A stretch of DNA of 64,000 bases from Sphaerisporangium corydalis (GTDB lineage: Bacteria > Actinomycetota > Actinomycetes > Streptosporangiales > Streptosporangiaceae), in the NCBI RefSeq assembly GCF_025506355.1, contig NZ_JANZYP010000041.1:24199-88198 (forward strand), read 5' to 3'. The first letter of the stretch is position 1. Every line of letters starts with the position of its first letter. The position numbers and the translations under genes were made by a program. The notes below the pieces were generated by a model. It saw only the letters and a program-made list of their open reading frames with translations, was not told the DNA's origin and searched no databases. Below, one piece after another: positions 17,300 through 25,685 of this stretch.

Positions 17300-17594
17300 G
17301 GTGATGGTGACCTCACGTTGATGACATGGTGGCGCGCGGTCCCGACGCACGAGGTGGATCGGGTGAGCCGCGCATGCTCGTCAGACCCGGCGCGGGGCCG
17401 GGCGCGTTGGGCCGCCGTGAGGGACGGACGTGGCACTGATGGTGCCGATGCTGCCGGGTGGGCAGACCGGTCAGTGCCGACGGCGGCCGCTGAGGGACGC
17501 CGAGACCATGGACTTCATTCCCTTGCCGTGTGTGTACGCGTGCTGAAGCGCGATCAACGTTCCCACGACGCCCGCGAGCGCGCAACAGGAAAAG

Positions 17595-17625
17595 GGAGCC
17601 GTCCCCGGCGACCGGGGACGGCTCC
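17595..17625 (-). terminator. Rho-independent terminator of the GH54 gene
   Basis: A perfect 14-bp stem (GGAGCCGTCCCCGG) with a 3-nt loop is followed on the minus strand by CTTTTCC, just beyond the stop of the arabinofuranosidase. The rest of the 17.30-17.59 kb gap holds no supportable gene. Confidence 0.85.
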
Positions 17626-17644
17626 GTTCGGGTGTGTCAGAAGG

Positions 17645-19207
17645 TCAGGACCAGGCCGGACCGACGACCCAGCTCACGTCGTCGGCCCACGAGCCCGTGG
17701 CGTCGAAGGTGTTCGAGCCGCCGTTGCTCGCGATGTAGACGGTGTTGGCGTAGTGGCGCAGGAACCTCGTCGGGAAGTTGTAGGAGGCGAACGAGGTGCC
17801 CTGGCCGTTCATGCCGCCCTGGGGGCAGAAGGTGGCGTCGGCGGCGAACAGCGTGCTTCCGTCGTTGGCCTGCCTGTGCAACTGGTAGTTGGAGTGCCGC
17901 AGGTAGTCCCCCGGGTAGTTCCTCGACTCGAACGACACGCAGGAACTGCTGGCCAGACCCTGGCGCACGGTCCACGAGGCGTCGCCCTTGTCCGTCGAGG
18001 AGCTCGACGAGGTGATCACCGAGGTGATCGCGTTGTCGTTCTGGTGGCGGATGTAGCGGTCCGTGCAGCAGGCCGTCGTCGCCCGCAGTGAGATCGTCGA
18101 GCCGGGGGTCAGGGTGCCCGAGCCGCCGCCCGACGTGGTGGCGTAGCCGGCGGCGTTGATGTTGGCCTGCACCGCGTTCTCGGTGGCGTCCGAGGGGTAG
18201 CCGGACGTCATCACGCCCTCGTAGAAGGTGCCGGCGGCGCCGATGCTGTTGTCGCCGCCGATGCCGAGGATGATGGCGCCTTCCTTCTTCATCGGGTTGT
18301 AGCCCGCGACATTGGGTCGCACCCCGTTGTAGAAGGTCGACAGGCCGCCCGACTGCGCGTTGCCGCCCCGGATGGCCCAGTGGTTCGGCTCACCCTTGAC
18401 GACGGCGGTCAGGAACCGGTGGGTCACGGTCGGGTCGTTCGCGTTGTAGCGCTGGTTCACCCCGGAGAACAGGCCGTTCTCCAGGTCGGCCATGATCCAG
18501 GGGCCGTTCCCCGAGCCGTAGCCCCAGACCTTGATGTTCCCGAAGTAGATGGCCTCCATGGTGCCGTTGCCGTTGTCACGGCTGTTGGTCTCGGCGTTGC
18601 CGTAGTCGAAACAGCAGCCGCCGTTGTAGTGGGTGCCGTCGAAGATCGCGTACATCCCCTCCGGCTGGTCCCCCCGCGCGACGCCCGAGGTCGCGTTGTT
18701 GCGGTAACCGGTGCCGGGAGCCACGAAGACGCCGTACGCCTTCTGACCGCCGACCATGATCGGCGCCGCGGTCGCGACCGCGAGGTTGTCGTATCCGCCC
18801 GCGGCCGGGCCGGAGAACCCGCCGGGAGGCGCCTGGGTGAGGCGGTTGTTCCGGCCGGACTGGTCGTAGATGACGGTGATCAGGCAGGTCGTGCCGGCAC
18901 AGAACGCGTCCTGCGTCGCGGCGTTGGCGACCCCGCCCGCGCTCAGGACGCCGATGTCCCGGGTGGTGTTGTCCGAGGAGCGGCGCACCTGGTACAGCGA
19001 CCCGCTGTAGGAGCCGTAGAGGGCACGGGTGGTGCTGTGCGCCGCCACACAGGGTGTGCCGCCCGAGGCGTAGATGTCACAAGGGAGCGTCCCCGCGGCC
19101 TGCGACGTGCCCGCCGTGCCGGTGACGAGGCCGGCGACGAGGGCGAGCGTCGCGCCCGCGGATAATGATGCCCTTTTGAGGTTCCTGAGTATCGACCGGG
19201 AGAACAT
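17645..19207 (-). CDS. Secreted alpha-L-arabinofuranosidase, GH54 with CBM42
   Basis: The 520-residue secreted enzyme removes L-arabinose side chains from arabinoxylan or arabinan. Residues 1-37 are a signal peptide. The GH54 domain begins LPCDIYASGGTPCVAAHST. The vicinal pair Cys198-Cys199 (GGCCFDYGN) matches Cys176-Cys177 of Aspergillus kawachii AbfB. Counting from it, the nucleophile Glu221 falls on Glu243 (ADLENGLFSG) and the acid/base Asp297 on Asp319 (GIGGDNS), so both catalytic residues are kept. A Gly/Ser linker near 370 leads to a CBM42 (AbfB) arabinose-binding domain. ATG 19207 follows AGGA. Two LacI-type palindromes lie upstream. Confidence 0.92.
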   Translation of the reverse strand: MFSRSILRNLKRASLSAGATLALVAGLVTGTAGTSQAAGTLPCDIYASGGTPCVAAHSTTRALYGSYSGSLYQVRRSSDNTTRDIGVLSAGGVANAATQDAFCAGTTCLITVIYDQSGRNNRLTQAPPGGFSGPAAGGYDNLAVATAAPIMVGGQKAYGVFVAPGTGYRNNATSGVARGDQPEGMYAIFDGTHYNGGCCFDYGNAETNSRDNGNGTMEAIYFGNIKVWGYGSGNGPWIMADLENGLFSGVNQRYNANDPTVTHRFLTAVVKGEPNHWAIRGGNAQSGGLSTFYNGVRPNVAGYNPMKKEGAIILGIGGDNSIGAAGTFYEGVMTSGYPSDATENAVQANINAAGYATTSGGGSGTLTPGSTISLRATTACCTDRYIRHQNDNAITSVITSSSSSTDKGDASWTVRQGLASSSCVSFESRNYPGDYLRHSNYQLHRQANDGSTLFAADATFCPQGGMNGQGTSFASYNFPTRFLRHYANTVYIASNGGSNTFDATGSWADDVSWVVGPAWS

Positions 19208-19256
19208 CGAATCCTGTGCCTTTCTACGATTGGACCGCTCCGGCGGCGAATGAGGC

Positions 19257-19272
19257 TGTGAGCGCTAACACA
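19257..19272. promoter_or_regulatory. LacI-type operator 1 upstream of the GH54 gene
   Basis: TGTGAGCGCTAACACA is an imperfect palindrome centred on AGCGCT, 50 bp upstream of the GH54 start. Confidence 0.7.
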
Positions 19273-19331
19273 CAGCCGCTGTCAGCTGACCGGCCGTTGG
19301 CGGCGGTGCGTCGGAAGCGGACAGGGGGTTT

Positions 19332-19345
19332 TGTTAGCGCTAACA
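19332..19345. promoter_or_regulatory. LacI-type operator 2 upstream of the GH54 gene
   Basis: TGTTAGCGCTAACA is a perfect 14-bp palindrome. Its centre lies 74 bp, about seven helical turns, from operator 1, which would suit looping by a LacI-family repressor. No such repressor gene is in the window. Confidence 0.75.
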
Positions 19346-19705
19346 TCTCTACTTGAGCTCCGACCTTCGTCGCTGGACGTTTTTGCGGTGGTGCGGCGGA
19401 GCAAATACGACGGACGCCTTCCCGTCAACCCTCGCCCCCGGCCCGCCACCCCCGGCACCGCCCTTTTCCTGGACAGGTCGCGTCACGCGGGGCCGGCCGA
19501 TGATGAACGTTTCACCCGGGGGCGGCTCCGGGCACCCGGACGCCTGGGCCGACCGGACGGGCGCGGCGGAGGTGATCGAGAACGCCATGACGAGGCTCGG
19601 TTCTACGGCATGCGCGGGACCAGCGGCGGGGTGTGGTCACCGGCGGCTGGAACGGCAGGCCCTGCGCGCATGGCGAAGCCTGGAAGATCGAACGTGCGTC
19701 AGGAC

Positions 19706-19795
19706 AATCAAAGCCCGGGTCGGAAAGTACTTCCTGACCTGGGCTTCGGGTGGGAGCGGGCGACGGGGGACCGATGTGGTGCTGTCAGCTTGGGG
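19706..19795 (-). repeat. Decayed copy of the tRNA-Gly 3' end and its terminator
   Basis: The segment aligns along its length with 62641-62731: AATCAA-GCCCGGGT, then CCTGACCTGGGC, then GGAGCGGG-GACGGG, then GCTGTCAGCTTGGG in the same order and spacing. One inserted base and several changes destroy the T-arm. I read it as an old attachment site or tRNA remnant. The rest of the 19.35-19.91 kb gap shows no convincing gene. Confidence 0.6.
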
Positions 19796-19917
19796 CGGCC
19801 GCGACGAGGTCGACACAACGCCGAACAGAGGTCCCCACGGGGTCCACGCCGGTCAGACCGAACTGACCGCCGGGGTGGGTTCCCTGGCGCTGTGTGCTCT
19901 CTCGCGGTGCGGCGGTG

Positions 19918-20145
19918 TCAGAGTTTGTACAGCTTGTTGAACGGCGTAGTGATTCGTTCCTGCCGTGAGCCGAAATCGACGATCACGGCGATCTCGTCCT
20001 CGACGCTGATGACGAGACCAAGACCATGCCGGTCGTGGGTCACCTGGTCGTTGACGCTGAACCGCTCCGCGGGCCGCGCGGGGGGCGGGGGCTTGAAGGG
20101 ACTGGTGGACAGGTGACGACGAGGGTCGCCGCTGGCTGGCTTCAT
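19918..20145 (-). CDS. Small CarD/TRCF-like beta-barrel protein of unknown role
   Basis: The 75-residue product starts at ATG 20145 behind a strong GGAGGTA. The C-terminal 50 residues (RFSVNDQVTHDRHGLGLVIS, then a VDFGSRQERI segment) look like the small SH3/CarD-type barrel common in short actinomycete proteins, where a glycine-rich turn follows DRVxHxxxG. Function is not known. It stands alone. Confidence 0.7.
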   Translation of the reverse strand: MKPASGDPRRHLSTSPFKPPPPARPAERFSVNDQVTHDRHGLGLVISVEDEIAVIVDFGSRQERITTPFNKLYKL

Positions 20146-20312
20146 TACCTCCAGTATGCGCCGCCTGTGAGAACGCTCGCAACGGAGGATCGGCAAGCTC
20201 ATTCGAAATGATCAGGACCGGGTGGGGATTCGACGCCCGGCACGGGCCGTCGGAGGCGCTGTCAGCGGGGATCGGGCGACGCCGGCCTTCGTCCTGGGCG
20301 TGGAAGAGGGCC

Positions 20313-20708
20313 ATGCTAACGTCGCGGCTCGTGCTGGAGAACGTGTACGTGGGCAGCGCCGACATCGACGCCGCCGGTGACCGCGGCTGGCTGCTCGGCC
20401 ACTTCAAGCCGGATGACGACGTCCGCCACAGCGACCGTGTCGAGGTCAAGTGGGGCGTGCACCCCCGTGGCGACGAGCGGGCGCAATGGGTCGTCGGGGA
20501 GAAGCGTACGGCGCTGCTCATGCTGATCAGCGGGCGATTCCGGGTGGAGCTGCCCGGCCGCAGCGTGCTGCTGGCCAAGCAGGGCGACTACGTCGTATGG
20601 GGCCAGGGCGTCGATCACTCCTGGTACGCCGAGGAGGAGTCGGTGGTGCTCACCGTCCGCTGGCCGTCGGTCCCGGGTTACGCGGTTCCGCACCCGGGCC
20701 TCGAATAG
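20313..20708 (+). CDS. Cupin-fold protein
   Basis: The 131-residue protein starts at ATG 20313 with GGAAGAGG upstream. Beta-rich segments such as LLMLISGRFRVELPG, then KQGDYVVWGQGVDHSW, match the two conserved cupin motifs; the His in GVDHSW is a likely metal ligand. Nothing nearby points to a pathway. Confidence 0.75.
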   Translation: MLTSRLVLENVYVGSADIDAAGDRGWLLGHFKPDDDVRHSDRVEVKWGVHPRGDERAQWVVGEKRTALLMLISGRFRVELPGRSVLLAKQGDYVVWGQGVDHSWYAEEESVVLTVRWPSVPGYAVPHPGLE

Positions 20709-20741
20709 CCGTGCACGCGCGTCGCGCACAAGGACCACTGA

Positions 20742-21020
20742 TCAAGGACCGGGTCGCTGCCAGGTGTCGAATCGAGGGGCGGGCTCCAGGGACTCTCCGA
20801 GCCGCCTCGTCCGGTCCACGCAGTCGGAGCAGATGGGTTCCTCTACCGATCGGGCGGTGGCTTCCGGTGTCGGTTCACGGAAAGCACCCGACACCGTCAT
20901 GCCCAGCGGAAGATTCGACTCGGGGTCCATCATGACCGTCATGACGCTCGCGGGGATGAAGCCGAAGGTTCGCTTGCACAGATAACATCTGCCGATTGTC
21001 GTGATCTGCTCGTCTGCCAT
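20742..21020 (-). CDS. Small protein with two CxxC-type metal-binding knuckles
   Basis: The 92-residue product has RCYLCKRTFGF near its N-terminus and PICSDCVDR 50 residues later, forming a likely four-Cys zinc site. Between them is VMTVMMDPESNLPLGMTV. A purine-rich GGAGGAGGG lies about ten bases upstream of the ATG. Function is unknown. Confidence 0.65.
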   Translation of the reverse strand: MADEQITTIGRCYLCKRTFGFIPASVMTVMMDPESNLPLGMTVSGAFREPTPEATARSVEEPICSDCVDRTRRLGESLEPAPRFDTWQRPGP

Positions 21021-21114
21021 AAGCGTCCGCCCTCCTCCATCGCACCGTACAACTCGTGGCCGGAAAGTGGGCCACCTCGCGCACGACTTCGCCGAGCCCG
21101 ATGGCAGGCCCTCG

Positions 21115-21162
21115 ATATCGAGAGGCGCACAGGCCGGGATATTGAGAGGCGCACAGGCCGGA
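21115..21162. repeat. 24-bp direct repeat, two copies
   Basis: ATATCGAGAGGCGCACAGG plus five bases is repeated back to back with two differences, just upstream of the GNAT gene at 21182. Confidence 0.85.
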
Positions 21163-21181
21163 CCGTCAATATGGTGATCGA

Positions 21182-21742
21182 GTGCTGAAGCCTCCCTATC
21201 CTCTTGAGACTCCCCGGCTACTGCTCCGCCCCTTCACCATGGACGACCTCGACGAGCTGCACGCTTTCCACTCGCGCCCCGACGTCGCCCGATACCTCTA
21301 CTGGGACGCGCGCACGCGGGACGAGACCGAGGAGGCCCTGGGGACGAAGATCGGCCGGGCGGAGTTGCTCGAGGACGGTGACGTCCTCAGCGTCGCCGTC
21401 GAACTACGCGAGACCGGTGCGCTGATCGGCGACCTGTCCCTGTTCTGGCGGGACGCCGAGCACGGCCAGGGTGAGATCGGCTTCGTCTTCCACCCTGCCT
21501 ACCAGGGGCGTGGCCTCGCCACCGAGGCATCCCGCGAGATCCTGCGCCTCGGCTTCGACGTTCTCGGCCTGCACCGTGTCTACGGCCGCTGCGACGCCCG
21601 GAACACCCCCTCGGCCAGGCTGATGGAGCGGCTCGGCATGCGCCGCGAAGCCCATTTCGTGGAGAACGAGATGTTCAAGGGCGAGTGGAGCGACGAATTC
21701 GTCTACGCGATACTCCAGAAGGAGTGGAAACCCGCGGCATAG
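21182..21742 (+). CDS. GNAT N-acetyltransferase, RimJ/RimL type
   Basis: The 186-residue protein starts at GTG 21182. It shows the family's opening LETPRLLLRPFTMDDLDELH, the acetyl-CoA loop HPAYQGRGLATEA and the terminal NTPSARLMERLGMRREAHF. Members acetylate ribosomal protein N-termini or small amines; the substrate here is not predictable. Two 24-bp direct repeats precede it. Confidence 0.88.
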   Translation: MLKPPYPLETPRLLLRPFTMDDLDELHAFHSRPDVARYLYWDARTRDETEEALGTKIGRAELLEDGDVLSVAVELRETGALIGDLSLFWRDAEHGQGEIGFVFHPAYQGRGLATEASREILRLGFDVLGLHRVYGRCDARNTPSARLMERLGMRREAHFVENEMFKGEWSDEFVYAILQKEWKPAA

Positions 21743-21808
21743 CGGCGAGTGGCTCGGGCCCCATGTCGGTGACCGTCCTGTCGGCCAGGGTCACGAGGTC
21801 GCGTACCC

Positions 21809-22105
21809 ATGGTTTCTGACGACAGGACGAAATACATCAGGCCTGCCATACTTCTGAGTGTGCTTCCCCTCTTGTTCGTCAACTGGTTCGTCGCCGTCTC
21901 GATCATGGGACGCGACTGTGGATCGGTGTACGAGGGAGGCAACATAACGGAATGCGCCGGCGGGCTTTCCGAGGAAGAGACGCTCGCCGCGTCGGCACTG
22001 GTCGCACTGCTGGTACTCGTCGTCCAGATGGCCCTGGTCGTCCTGGCGAGCCGGAGCATCCGCTCCCGCTCCCGCTCCCGCTCTCGCTCCCGCTCTCGCT
22101 CCTAG
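21809..22105 (+). CDS. Small two-helix membrane protein ending in an Arg-Ser repeat
   Basis: The 98-residue protein has two hydrophobic segments (AILLSVLPLLFVNWFVAVSI and ALVALLVLVVQMALVVL) around a loop with two cysteines, likely extracytoplasmic. The last 16 residues are RS repeats encoded by hexanucleotide CGCTCC/CGCTCT units. No family was recognised. The repeat abuts a truncated methyltransferase gene, so the C-terminus may have been altered by the same rearrangement. Confidence 0.55.
   Translation: MVSDDRTKYIRPAILLSVLPLLFVNWFVAVSIMGRDCGSVYEGGNITECAGGLSEEETLAASALVALLVLVVQMALVVLASRSIRSRSRSRSRSRSRS
22070..22103. repeat. CGCTCC/CGCTCT hexanucleotide repeat
   Basis: At least five 6-bp units run up to the point where methyltransferase homology begins, marking a likely rearrangement junction. 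Confidence 0.8.
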
Positions 22106-22109
22106 AGAC

Positions 22110-22559
22110 GCCTCGTGGCGTGACCGTGCCGCGCCGCTGTGGCCGCTGCACGGGGCCAATCTCGGCACTCTGCTCCGCACGTGTGACGCCGTGGGGGCCT
22201 GCCTGGCCGTACCGCGCCTGCCGTGGGTGCCGGAGGCGATCCGCCGGGGGAACACGTTGCGCCAGGCGGCGTGCGTGCACTGGGCGGGCGACCCGCTGAA
22301 GTGGCTCACCGAGCAGCGGTCGGCCGGGATCCGGGTTCTGGGCGTCGAGCTGGCCGAAGACGCGATACGGCTGGCGGACCTTCCGATGACCCGTCAGCCG
22401 ACCATCGCGGTCCTCGGCCATGAGAGCGACGGCATCCCGCCCGAGGCGCTCGACCTCCTCGACCAGGTGGTGGAGATCCCGATGATCGGCACGGGGGCCA
22501 GCCTCAACGTGGCGGTCGCCGGCTCCCTCGTGCTCTACAAACTGGCCGGCTTCGCCTGA
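22110..22559 (+). pseudogene. 5'-truncated SpoU/TrmH-type RNA methyltransferase
   Basis: From WRDRAAPLWPLHGANLG onward the frame matches a SpoU-family 2'-O-methyltransferase: the LLRTCDAVGA motif 1, VAVLGHESDGIP (motif 2) and EIPMIGTGASLNVAVAGSLV (motif 3, the trefoil-knot SAM site). The N-terminal residues expected before this are missing. No ATG, GTG or TTG lies between the nearest in-frame stop and GTG 22191, which is inside the conserved core. Upstream sits the hexanucleotide repeat. I therefore call a truncated remnant, although a short product from GTG 22191 is conceivable. Confidence 0.7.
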
Positions 22560-22748
22560 CACCAGGAAGCGGGGACGCCGAGGCTCGGCGAGATCTTCAT
22601 GGATACGCATGGTCTTGATCTCCGCTCCGTCCGGGTGGGGCAATCAGCGGCCACGTCACGGTTGGTTCTCGCCGCCGTCCGGGAGATTGATCCCGGCGAG
22701 CCGACCGGCTCGCTCCGTCTTGACCGCCGCGAGCCGCAAGGAGCATGT

Positions 22749-23936
22749 ATGGGCCCCAGACATTCGGGAACCGGCCGGAGGTTGTGCACCCTCTTCCTGG
22801 CCGGCGCCCTCGTGCTCGCCGTTTCCGGCACGGCGCTGCCAGGCTCCCGGGCGGCGGCGCAGATAGCGGCCGATTGCATTTCCACACCGATCGAGTACAG
22901 AACCGCGTGGGAACAGCGGGAGGTGCGCTGCGTCTCGCCCAATCTGTTCGGGACCACGCACACCCGCGGCACTACTTCGCTGTATCCCAGCGGCTTCTGG
23001 TACGCGTGGGCGGGCTCCAGCACCAACCTGGAGCGCTACCTGGCACTGCGCAGGATCTACGGCGACAGCCCGCCGAAAGCCGGTATCGGAATCCTGTCGT
23101 ACGCCGGGTTTCCCGGCCTCAACGACTTTTCCGACCCGACGAACCTCGCCGTCTACACCCTCCCGACCGGCGTCCAAGCCCGGGTACCGAGTTTCGAGAC
23201 GTGGTTCCGCCTGCTGGACGAGGAGTTCGGCATGCCTGGGACGTACCCGCTCTCGGCCCAGACCGACCTGGTCGTCGCCTACTCCCGGCTCCGCCCGCAC
23301 GAGGATGTCGTCGGAGCATTCCAGACCGTGACCGGCTGCAGCCGGACCGCGCTGCTCAAAGGAAAAGAACCGTCGGCGGCCATCGGCTGCAACGTCTCCT
23401 TCCTCAAAGCGCTGGCGGCCGCCGGGCCCTCTCCCTATTCCACCGGTGAGTCGAAGTCGTGCTTCAGGAACTTCGCCGCCCGATACACGGGCCACAGCGA
23501 CGCCGCCGCGATGCGCGCCGTGCTGTTCCAGTGCCAGGACGTGGGCTTCCTCAACACCGGCGTCGGGCTCGGCTACAACACCTACGCGAACCCCTTCGTC
23601 TGCAAGCCCGCCTTCAAACAGTCGGTACTGCAGAAGTACACGGGCAGAGAATTCATCGTCCCGAACGCGAACCTCGACGCCCTCCCCAGCTTCGTCGACC
23701 TCGAACTGAACCTCGGCATCCCCGCAGAACGAGAATTCCTACAAACCGGCTACTGCTCCACGAACTGCCGACACCACACCAAGGCCCGGCATCGCGCCAG
23801 GAGCTCGAAGAGGCCGGTGACCCGGCTTCCACTGCGGACCTCCAGCAGCAGCGGGGAGACGATCAGCGCCGCCACCGAACTCGGTATGGACCGATCGTCG
23901 GTACCTGCCGCTTGTGGTCTCATCGCAAGGCGCTGA
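22749..23936 (+). CDS. Secreted protein of unknown function
   Basis: A 395-residue product from ATG 22749, chosen because AAGGAG precedes it and it opens into a signal peptide (LCTLFLAGALVLAVSGTALPG, cleavage near RAAA). The mature part has an even number of cysteines (DCISTP, VRCVSP, TGCSRT, IGCNVS, SCFRN, FQCQD, VCKPA and YCSTNC), suggesting a disulfide-rich extracellular fold. I do not recognise the family. The last 50 residues differ in character (Arg/Ser-rich), overlap a TauE remnant on the other strand, and include TISAATELGMDRSSV, which reads like a recombinase helix-turn-helix. The natural C-terminus may have been replaced. Confidence 0.65.
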   Translation: MGPRHSGTGRRLCTLFLAGALVLAVSGTALPGSRAAAQIAADCISTPIEYRTAWEQREVRCVSPNLFGTTHTRGTTSLYPSGFWYAWAGSSTNLERYLALRRIYGDSPPKAGIGILSYAGFPGLNDFSDPTNLAVYTLPTGVQARVPSFETWFRLLDEEFGMPGTYPLSAQTDLVVAYSRLRPHEDVVGAFQTVTGCSRTALLKGKEPSAAIGCNVSFLKALAAAGPSPYSTGESKSCFRNFAARYTGHSDAAAMRAVLFQCQDVGFLNTGVGLGYNTYANPFVCKPAFKQSVLQKYTGREFIVPNANLDALPSFVDLELNLGIPAEREFLQTGYCSTNCRHHTKARHRARSSKRPVTRLPLRTSSSSGETISAATELGMDRSSVPAACGLIARR

Positions 23937-24205
23937 TGGTCATGCCCAGCGCGGCCGTGACGAGTACGAGGTCGATGAGCACTTCATAGCGCTGCGTTGT
24001 GACGTCGCGCAGGATTCGCCGTGCGAGGAATGACCCGGCCATGACGGCTGATCCGATGACGAGGCCGCGAGTGACGACCTCCGTGCTGAGGACTCCGGCG
24101 TCCTGGAATGTCGCCAGTTTGCCGGCATAGAGCAGGAGGGCGCTGGCGGCCTCGCGCGAGTCGTACGGAATCTGGACGGACGGGACCCTCGTCGCGCCAG
24201 CACTG
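23920..24205 (-). pseudogene. TauE/SafE-type permease remnant
   Basis: The minus-strand frame ending at 23920 reads VQIPYDSREAASALLLYAG, then TRGLVIGSAVMAGSFLARRI, then VLIDLVLVTAALGMTI before a natural-looking stop. This is the C-terminal half of a sulfite-exporter TauE/SafE membrane protein. A stop lies just upstream of the homologous part and no N-terminal half exists nearby. It overlaps the tail of the secreted-protein gene by 17 bp, so both appear cut by one rearrangement. Confidence 0.6.
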
Positions 24206-24319
24206 AAAAGTCAGACCGCTCTCTGCCACTGGATGGCCGCCTCTCGGACCGGTGCGGACGGTCGTCGCCACCCGACCAAGGCTGCCTGAGGGCGTGGGCT
24301 TCTTGCCAACACATCCCAA

Positions 24320-24342
24320 TATCTGACTATCATCGTCATATG
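24320..24342. promoter_or_regulatory. Imperfect palindrome at the ArsR/CDF promoter
   Basis: ATAT-n2-GAC and GTC-ATAT flank TATCATC in an A/T-rich window just before the ArsR gene. It is a plausible metal-sensor operator, on weak symmetry alone. Confidence 0.35.
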
Positions 24343-24366
24343 GCGATTGATGGTGGGGGTCGGTGT

Positions 24367-24801
24367 GTGAGCGCCGGTATCGCGGCGGGGATCCCGCCGG
24401 CGGCGGCGTTGTTCCATTCCCTGGCCGACGAGACCCGGTTGCGCATCGTGGCCCGGCTGGCGCGCGGCGAGGCGCGGGTGGTGGATCTGACCGGTGAGCT
24501 GGGGCTGGCCCAGTCCACGGTGTCCAAGCACCTGGCCTGCCTGCGCGGCTGCGGCCTCGTCGACTACCGGGCCGAGGGCCGCCAGTCGTTCTACGCGCTG
24601 ACCCGTCCCGAGCTGATGGACCTGCTGCGCTCCGCCGAGCAACTGCTGTCCGCCACCGGCCACACCGTCGTCCTGTGCGCCCAGCCCGACCCCGAGGCTC
24701 CCGAGGTTCCCGAGGTCTCGGAGGTCTCGGAGGTCCTCGAAGTCCCCGAGGGTCCCGGCCGCGACCCTCTGCGGCTCGCCGAAGGAGGCCGGTTCGCGTG
24801 A
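24367..24801 (+). CDS. ArsR/SmtB-family metalloregulator of the CDF gene
   Basis: The winged-helix repressor has 144 residues from GTG 24367 (153 if the ATG at 24340, which sits in the putative operator, is used). It has the SmtB core LFHSLADETRLRIVARLARG, the recognition region LGLAQSTVSKHLACLRGCGL and DYRAEGRQSFYAL. The C-terminus has EVPEVSEVSEVLEVPE repeats of acidic residues. Cys in HLACLRGCG recalls the CmtR-type Cd/Pb site. Its stop overlaps the GTG of the CDF transporter, so the pair is one coupled operon; derepression by a divalent metal is the expected logic. Confidence 0.85.
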   Translation: MSAGIAAGIPPAAALFHSLADETRLRIVARLARGEARVVDLTGELGLAQSTVSKHLACLRGCGLVDYRAEGRQSFYALTRPELMDLLRSAEQLLSATGHTVVLCAQPDPEAPEVPEVSEVSEVLEVPEGPGRDPLRLAEGGRFA

Positions 24802-25547
24802 GAACGCACACCCCACCCGCCGCCGGTCCCGTACAAAACCCGCCCCTCACCGGCCTCGCCCCGGACCGGTATGCGGTGCTGCGGCGGCGGGTTCGGGTGT
24901 TGGTGGCCGCCACCATCACCTACAACGTGGCCGAGGCGGTGGTGGCCGTCACCGCCGGTACCGCGGCCTCCTCCGCCGCGCTGGTCGGGTTCGGTCTGGA
25001 CTCGGTGGTCGAGGTCGCCTCCGCCGCCGCGGTGGCCTGGCAGTTCTCCGCCGTCGACCACCGACGCCGCGAGAAGGCCGCGCTGCGTGTCATCGCGCTG
25101 TCGTTCTTCGCGCTGGCCGCCTACGTCACCCTCGACGCCGTACGCTCCCTGGCGGGCGCGAACGAGGTCGGCCACTCCACGCCCGGCCTGGTCCTGGCGG
25201 CGGTCTCCCTGGTGGTCATGCCGTCCCTGTCGGCGGCCCAGCGGCGCGCCGGCCGCGAGCTGGGCTCGGCCTCGGCGGTGGCCGACTCCAAGCAGACCAT
25301 GCTGTGCGCGTACCTGTCGGCCGTGCTGCTGGGCGGGCTGGCGCTCAACAGCGCGTTCGGATGGTGGTGGGCCGACCCGGCCGCCGCCCTGGTCATCGCC
25401 GTCCTGGCGGTCATCGAAGGCCGCAGGGCCTGGCACGGGGACACCTGCTGCGCCGCACCGGTCATCCCGCCCCCGATCCCATCCGAGGCCGCCACCGACC
25501 AGGGCGGATGCTCCGACGACTGCTGCGCTCACCGACCCACTCAGTGA
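24798..25547 (+). CDS. Cation diffusion facilitator-type transporter
   Basis: The 249-residue protein starts at GTG 24798 with GAAGGAGG ten bases upstream. It has five to six membrane segments; conserved LVGFGLDSVVEVASA and SASAVADSKQTM correspond to the two CDF metal-site helices (the D in GLDS and the D in ADSK). After the membrane domain, a short Cys-rich tail (GDTCCAAP, then GCSDDCCAH) may bind soft metals. The usual long cytoplasmic domain is missing. It is co-translated with the ArsR-type regulator, so metal-inducible efflux is likely. Confidence 0.85.
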   Translation: MRTHTPPAAGPVQNPPLTGLAPDRYAVLRRRVRVLVAATITYNVAEAVVAVTAGTAASSAALVGFGLDSVVEVASAAAVAWQFSAVDHRRREKAALRVIALSFFALAAYVTLDAVRSLAGANEVGHSTPGLVLAAVSLVVMPSLSAAQRRAGRELGSASAVADSKQTMLCAYLSAVLLGGLALNSAFGWWWADPAAALVIAVLAVIEGRRAWHGDTCCAAPVIPPPIPSEAATDQGGCSDDCCAHRPTQ

Positions 25548-25685
25548 TCGGCCTCCCGATGCCCACCCCCGTGGGGGGCGTCCACCAGGCCGAGATGCGC
25601 GGCATCCGGGCCGGTACCGGCCCTCGGAGCACGGTGGCGGCGGGCGCCGCCGCCGGTCTTTCACTCACCTGAGCCGGAGGTTCTC

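Noticed and set aside
19353..19940. 195-codon open frame downstream of the LacI-type operators
   Set aside because: It has no recognisable domain, crosses the decayed tRNA-Gly copy and lacks a ribosome-binding site.
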